Shown: one piece after another, positions 60,406 through 64,000 of the stretch | How positions within the stretch are numbered: the first letter of the stretch is position 1 | Layout: each line of letters starts with the position of its first letter | Source of the DNA: Pseudomonas sp. P818 | GTDB lineage: Bacteria > Pseudomonadota > Gammaproteobacteria > Pseudomonadales > Pseudomonadaceae | Assembly (NCBI RefSeq): GCF_000418555.1 | Contig: NZ_ATKM01000009.1 | Location: 149,110 to 213,109 of the forward strand | DNA length: 64,000 nucleotides | Direction: 5' to 3' | The notes under the pieces: model-generated | Databases searched by the model: none | What the model saw: the letters and a program-made list of their open reading frames with translations, nothing else | Told to the model about the DNA's origin: nothing | Position numbers and translations under genes: made by a program

Positions 60406-61620
60406 TTACTGCCGCACTGAACCATGCGGGTCGATGACGTACTTGTATGCAGAACCCGCGTCGAACTCTTTGTACGCGGCGGGCGCGTCTTCGAGCTTGA
60501 TGAACTTAGTGTTCATCATCGGCGAAAGGTAAGGCATGCGATCGTTCAGTATCGCCCGCATTAACGCGTGGTTGTAATTGGCCGTCGGGGATTGACCAGC
60601 CGACATTCGCGGCGACTTGATCCAGGCGTTGGACCATTCCAGATCCATATGGCCTTTCTTGGCTTTCGGGTCTTTCGAGATCGGGTTTGCGCAGTACACA
60701 CCGACCGTGCTGGTCATTCCGCCGAAGCGGACATATTTGAGCATTGCGTTGGTAACAGCGCTCTCCACGATCTTGTCAGCCTCCGCGCCAAACCCGCGGC
60801 AGTCCACACCAACATAGTCGATGACGCGATCCACCTCCCTGTGCCCGGTAATGCGTTCGAGATGTTCCTCGATCGGCACGCCGTCGGAAAGGTTGATGGT
60901 TTCCACGCCGTGTGGCTTGAGAAGGTCCAGCCGCTCTTGAATGTAATCGGCAACGATGATGGCGCCTGCACCCAGAAGTCTGGCGCAGGCGGCACCCGCT
61001 CTGCCGACCGGCCCGGCACCGAAGATCAGGATGTTTTCGCCGACGACGTAGGCCGGTGCGGCTGGCCAATCAGGGCCAGCGAACCCATGGAAAGCTGTGG
61101 GTAGTACGTCAGAGAGAAGGGTCAGGTCGCGGATCTTTTCCATGGCGGCATCCTTGTCAGGAAAGCGCAGGAGATTGAAATCCGCATACGGTACGAAGAG
61201 ATAATCACCTTGGCCCCCCGTCCAGCCACCGAGGTTGAACCCGTAGGCTCCGCAGTCGATTTCGGGGTTGGTGTTCTCGCATACATCGGAGCGCATATGC
61301 TTGCAGTTGTAGCAACGCCCACAACCCACATTGAAGGGGACGGAAACGATGTCGCCCTTCTTCACGACTTCGACGTCTGATCCCACTTCGATCACTTCGC
61401 CGGTCATTTCATGGCCCATGGTCATTCCCTTGGGAACAGCAAACGAACCGCGATAAATGTGAAGGTCGCTGCCACAGATATTTGTGGTAACTATTTTGAG
61501 GATAGCGCCGTGGGGTGCACTTTTCCCTTGAGGGGTTATCAGCTCTGGAAATTTGAAGGTGTTGACCTTCATTTCCAAGGGCTTCTCGAAAGTCACGATT
61601 CGGTTACCGGTCGGAGTCAT
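60406..61620 (-). CDS. fdhA: Glutathione-independent formaldehyde dehydrogenase
   Basis: A 404-residue zinc alcohol dehydrogenase relative of Pseudomonas FdhA, which oxidises formaldehyde to formate with NAD+. It shows TTNICGSDLHIYRG with the catalytic-zinc Cys, GHEMTGEVIEVG, the structural-zinc CGRCYNCKHMRSDVC, AMEKIRDLTLLSDVLPTAFHG, and the NAD motif ILIFGAGPVGRAGAA. The end DAGSAYKYVIDPHGS matches the family. ATG 61620 has AGAGGTG upstream. It lies downstream of a LysR gene on the same strand, which may regulate it. Confidence 0.9.
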   Translation of the reverse strand: MTPTGNRIVTFEKPLEMKVNTFKFPELITPQGKSAPHGAILKIVTTNICGSDLHIYRGSFAVPKGMTMGHEMTGEVIEVGSDVEVVKKGDIVSVPFNVGCGRCYNCKHMRSDVCENTNPEIDCGAYGFNLGGWTGGQGDYLFVPYADFNLLRFPDKDAAMEKIRDLTLLSDVLPTAFHGFAGPDWPAAPAYVVGENILIFGAGPVGRAGAACARLLGAGAIIVADYIQERLDLLKPHGVETINLSDGVPIEEHLERITGHREVDRVIDYVGVDCRGFGAEADKIVESAVTNAMLKYVRFGGMTSTVGVYCANPISKDPKAKKGHMDLEWSNAWIKSPRMSAGQSPTANYNHALMRAILNDRMPYLSPMMNTKFIKLEDAPAAYKEFDAGSAYKYVIDPHGSVRQ

Positions 61621-62086
61621 TTCGTCACCTCTGTGCGTTAATGTTTCCATCTTCTAAATCGAAGTGGGAAACGAGACTTACCGCTGTCAAGAAGAACGAT
61701 CGTGGTACTGCCTAGCCGTTGGCCGCGTCTCCTTCTGCGGTCTTGACAGCATCGGATCAAGCTCAGAAGTGGTCAAACTGGAATAATCTATGTGCAGATA
61801 GACACGATCTATCTACACGGGCTCGTCGAGCCGTGCTCGTCTCCTAGCTGGGAGAGGACAACGATCATCACTACATCGCGCCTCCTAGCTTGATCTAGGA
61901 ATAGTCAGCTTGACCCAGCGAGACATGAGGAGGCCGCATGCAGCAGGTACTCCTGTCGCCCGTGTTGCCCCTAGACCTGGTGGCCTTCGATGGGTTGCTC
62001 AGCACGTGGCGCCTGTTAGCGGCGCACACGGCGTGCCTGCCATCTTTGCCTGGTTGAAGCAATACAGCGTTGCTCTTCGAGACTCG
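61621..62086. other. Intergenic region upstream of fdhA
   Basis: About 465 bp without a recognised gene. GTGCAGATAG (61792-61801) and CTATCTACAC (61809-61818) form an imperfect hairpin or dyad that could be a LysR or other operator for fdhA. Repeated CTCCTAGCT motifs occur at 61840-61890. Confidence 0.45.
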
Positions 62087-63028
62087 CTATTTCAAGGGGC
62101 TTTGGGATGAGTCTGCTTTGGGCTGGAACCGACGATGGATCGATATAACGGATTGAAGAGCGGCGGCCAGTTCTGGGGTGTGCACCATTTCGAGCAATGC
62201 GTGCGATGACGGTGCCTCGAACGCATTTTTCCCAGCAACGAATCCGACATTTGAGTGTGACATTGGTCCACTGATACCGATTGCGTGGAGATTCGGAATG
62301 TGTGCGAGTTGGCCGGCGAGAGATTGCGGAAGAACTGCCGAATATTTTCCTGTCGCCACGTGTGCCGATAGCACGTCAATTGAATCAGTGCGAATAGTCT
62401 GTGCGGTACATTGCGTCAGTCTATCTTGAATGGATTCAGGTACTGCCGAGTTCAGCAGGCACAGTTGTCTATTAAGAACATGGTCCCACGTTGTGCTTCG
62501 GGGTTGCTGTGTTCTAGCGGCGTGAAAAAGGAAAATGCGTTCACGGTACAGAAGGTGAGTATCGAAGTCTTCCCCTGGAATATCCTCCAAATGCATGAGT
62601 GCGATATCCAGATTGTTTTCTCGAATCGCCTGCAGCAGGGAAGAAGCGCCGGAGACCAGAATTGATTGTTGAAGTAAAGGTGTTTTTTCGGCAAGGGCGA
62701 TGCTTAATGTGGGTGCTACGCCGGCAGTTCCTGGGAGTATCCCTAGCCGGAATTTCCCCTCTATACCCCGCCGTAGTGCGGAGATTTCTCGCTCCAGTCC
62801 TTTGCAGTCGTCATACATCTGCTGAGCCCAAGACAGTACGCGCATTCCTTCAGAAGTGAGCCCGTCGTAGCGTCGGCCATGACGCACGATCTCGACACCC
62901 ATGTCTTCCTCCAATTGCTTGATGCCCGCGGAGAGTGTCGGCTGAGAAACATTGCAGCTTTTTGCCGCGTTGCCAAAATGGCCTTCACGGTGCAAAGCAA
63001 GCAAGTATTCAAAGTTTCTTACGATCAT
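62087..63028 (-). CDS. LysR-family transcriptional regulator
   Basis: A 313-residue regulator. The N-terminal helix-turn-helix reads NFEYLLALHREGHFGNAAKSCNVSQPTLSAGIKQLEEDMG, as in the CysB/OxyR-like subgroup with 'QPTLSAGI'. The effector domain starts GKFRLGILPGTAGVAPTL. Lower GC and codon use differ from the core genes, consistent with cargo. It is upstream of fdhA on the same strand with a 466-bp gap, so it may control formaldehyde detoxification; this is inferred. Confidence 0.92.
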   Translation of the reverse strand: MIVRNFEYLLALHREGHFGNAAKSCNVSQPTLSAGIKQLEEDMGVEIVRHGRRYDGLTSEGMRVLSWAQQMYDDCKGLEREISALRRGIEGKFRLGILPGTAGVAPTLSIALAEKTPLLQQSILVSGASSLLQAIRENNLDIALMHLEDIPGEDFDTHLLYRERIFLFHAARTQQPRSTTWDHVLNRQLCLLNSAVPESIQDRLTQCTAQTIRTDSIDVLSAHVATGKYSAVLPQSLAGQLAHIPNLHAIGISGPMSHSNVGFVAGKNAFEAPSSHALLEMVHTPELAAALQSVISIHRRFQPKADSSQSPLK

Positions 63029-63520
63029 AGATTTTCTTCTGATAGAGTTGATTGAATTTTATACTTTTATGAAAAAACCTGTGCACGCTTCGATCTGCGT
63101 TCAACCTTGATCACGCAGGTGGCACGCATGAAAGGCTGTTGTGCGCAGTGCCCATTCAGTAGGCTCGGCTCGTCATCGGCGGCCAGCACCACAACGCACG
63201 GGACAGCCAATAGCGCGAACACAGGTGCTTCGCGCTGTAGGGCGAGTCGTCCTCATGTAGCTTAGCAGTTGGCGCGTTCTGGAAGGGAAGAAGCGGGAGT
63301 GGTGAAGCACGCAACCGCAAAAGGCGGTGCTAAGCTCTTGAGCTGCTCGGGTCGTGGCCGCGAGTCGTTGAAGCGGCCAGAGAATGGAGCCTGCCGTGGC
63401 CGTTGTGGAGTAGCTAGTACGCCATGCCCCCGGCGTTTCCTTGGCTGCGATTGACGGGCGTACCTGGCGGCAGATCAATAACAGCCATTTATGGATGAAG
63501 GAACGAGTGGAGTAAGGCAG
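63029..63520. other. Gene-free stretch before DUF488
   Basis: About 490 bp. The first 60 bp are AT-rich and probably hold the LysR promoter. The rest has no ORF with recognisable features; a 101-codon frame on the minus strand (63173-63478) lacks support. It may be a relic of an earlier insertion. Confidence 0.45.
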
Positions 63521-63952
63521 ATGAAGATATTCACGATTGGATTCACTAAGACCTCCGCGCGATCCTTCTTCACCAAATTAGGTGATTCTGGTGCCAAACG
63601 CCTAGTCGATGTTCGTCTGAATAATGTTTCGCAATTGGCCGGCTTCGCAAAGCGCGAGGATCTTCGGTATTTTTCCGAGGCGTTGTGTGGGATGGAATAT
63701 GAGCACCTGCCAGCACTTGCTCCAACCAAGGACATGTTCGAGGCATATAAAATAAAAGGGGGAGATTGGGATATCTACGCGAGGAAGTTTCTGGATTTAA
63801 TGTCGTCCCGAAAGATTGAGTCAATCGATAAAGAAAAGATTGATAACAGTTGCCTGCTTTGCAGCGAAGACAAGCCCCATCACTGCCATCGGAGGCTAGT
63901 GGCCGAGTACCTTGCAGGCAAATGGCCGAATGTTGAGATCGTGCATCTTTAG
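63521..63952 (+). CDS. DUF488-family protein
   Basis: A 143-residue DUF488 protein: KIFTIGFTKTSARSFFTKL, the conserved LVDVRLNNVSQLAGFAKREDLRYF, HLPALAPTKDM, and the C-terminal SCLLCSEDKPHHCHRRLVAEYL with a Cys/His cluster. The function is not established; such genes are frequent on mobile elements beside DNA-modification or defence genes. GGAGTAAGG sits 4 nt before ATG 63521. Composition is AT-richer than the core. Confidence 0.9.
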   Translation: MKIFTIGFTKTSARSFFTKLGDSGAKRLVDVRLNNVSQLAGFAKREDLRYFSEALCGMEYEHLPALAPTKDMFEAYKIKGGDWDIYARKFLDLMSSRKIESIDKEKIDNSCLLCSEDKPHHCHRRLVAEYLAGKWPNVEIVHL

Positions 63953-64000
63953 CAGGTGACGTAGCTCCACGCCTCCGGCGTCTCGTCTTGAAACACGCCC
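63949..64000 (-). CDS. Possible 3' end of a convergent gene (partial)
   Basis: On the minus strand an open frame enters from beyond the window and ends GVFQDETPEAWSYVTC then TAA at 63951-63949, overlapping the DUF488 stop by 4 bp. Only 16 codons are visible, so this is a suggestion based on reading frame and plausible residues. Confidence 0.3.
   Translation of the reverse strand, partial: GVFQDETPEAWSYVTC

Noticed and set aside
60075..60425. 116-codon ORF after fdhA
   Set aside because: It has no family resemblance and no ribosome site, and it overlaps the fdhA end. Treated as non-coding.
63173..63478. 101-codon minus-strand ORF before DUF488
   Set aside because: Composition is Arg/Ser/Thr-rich as in random GC-rich frames, with no motif and no ribosome site.

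Overview
The window is chromosomal DNA of a GC-rich Pseudomonas, probably of the P. mendocina/oleovorans/alcaliphila type. Several blocks follow the gene order I remember from P. aeruginosa PAO1: GntR-guaD-xdhCBA-alkB2-GntR-smc-zipA-ligA, then folE/prmB/aroC/MFS, then aer-acnA-rlmM-tusA. It also carries Pseudomonas-type REP palindromes, strong Shine-Dalgarno sites and frequent ATGA-type gene overlaps. The species assignment is inference. No rRNA gene is present to test it.

Layout. 0-9.7 kb: purine catabolism (guanine deaminase, xanthine dehydrogenase and its maturation factor), alkane hydroxylase and two GntR regulators. 9.7-16.6 kb: smc, zipA and ligA. 16.8-25.9 kb: a glutaredoxin-like protein, folE, an Smr protein, an isochorismatase-like hydrolase, prmB, an alpha/beta hydrolase, aroC, an MFS carrier and a degenerate acireductone-dioxygenase-like protein. 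26-28.1 kb: small envelope proteins and alkylation repair (ogt, alkA). 28.1-32.4 kb: an AraC regulator divergent from a Baeyer-Villiger monooxygenase/esterase/SDR operon. 32.7-37.4 kb: a mixed accessory stretch with rraB, an amidotransferase, GNAT, an SDR-like protein lacking its catalytic Tyr, a PD-(D/E)XK-like protein, VOC, an HhH/Cdd1 protein and an AT-richer HARE-HTH + GIY-YIG nuclease. 37.6-54.3 kb: core genes (aer, acnA, rlmM, tusA, a MATE pump, pdxB, a Gpx/OhrR-type operon, a hybrid kinase, an AAA protein, fRMsr, GST). 54.4-54.7 kb: a tRNA-Glu/tRNA-Gly operon. From 54.6 kb to the end: the integrase end of an ICEclc-type element inserted at tRNA-Gly, with a DyP peroxidase, XRE and LysR regulators, a formaldehyde dehydrogenase and a DUF488 gene.

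The most unusual signal is structural. Two unrelated genes, xdhA near 6.2 kb and the MFS gene near 24.4 kb, are broken by short mosaic insertions copied from adjacent sequence. In both, the copy keeps 36-bp tiles and skips exactly 32 bp between them: five of five skips are 32 bp and all three internal tiles are 36 bp. Removing the 55-bp insert restores the MFS frame exactly. Such fixed geometry at two loci fits an assembly or gap-filling artefact better than known recombination, and raw reads should settle it.

Other points of interest are a perfect 30-bp palindrome matching the tandem OhrR operator layout upstream of a gpx/two-Cys-OhrR operon, the acireductone dioxygenase homologue that has lost three of four metal ligands, the candidate DNA-processing cluster around the HARE-GIY-YIG protein, and the regulator-rich cargo of the integrative element.
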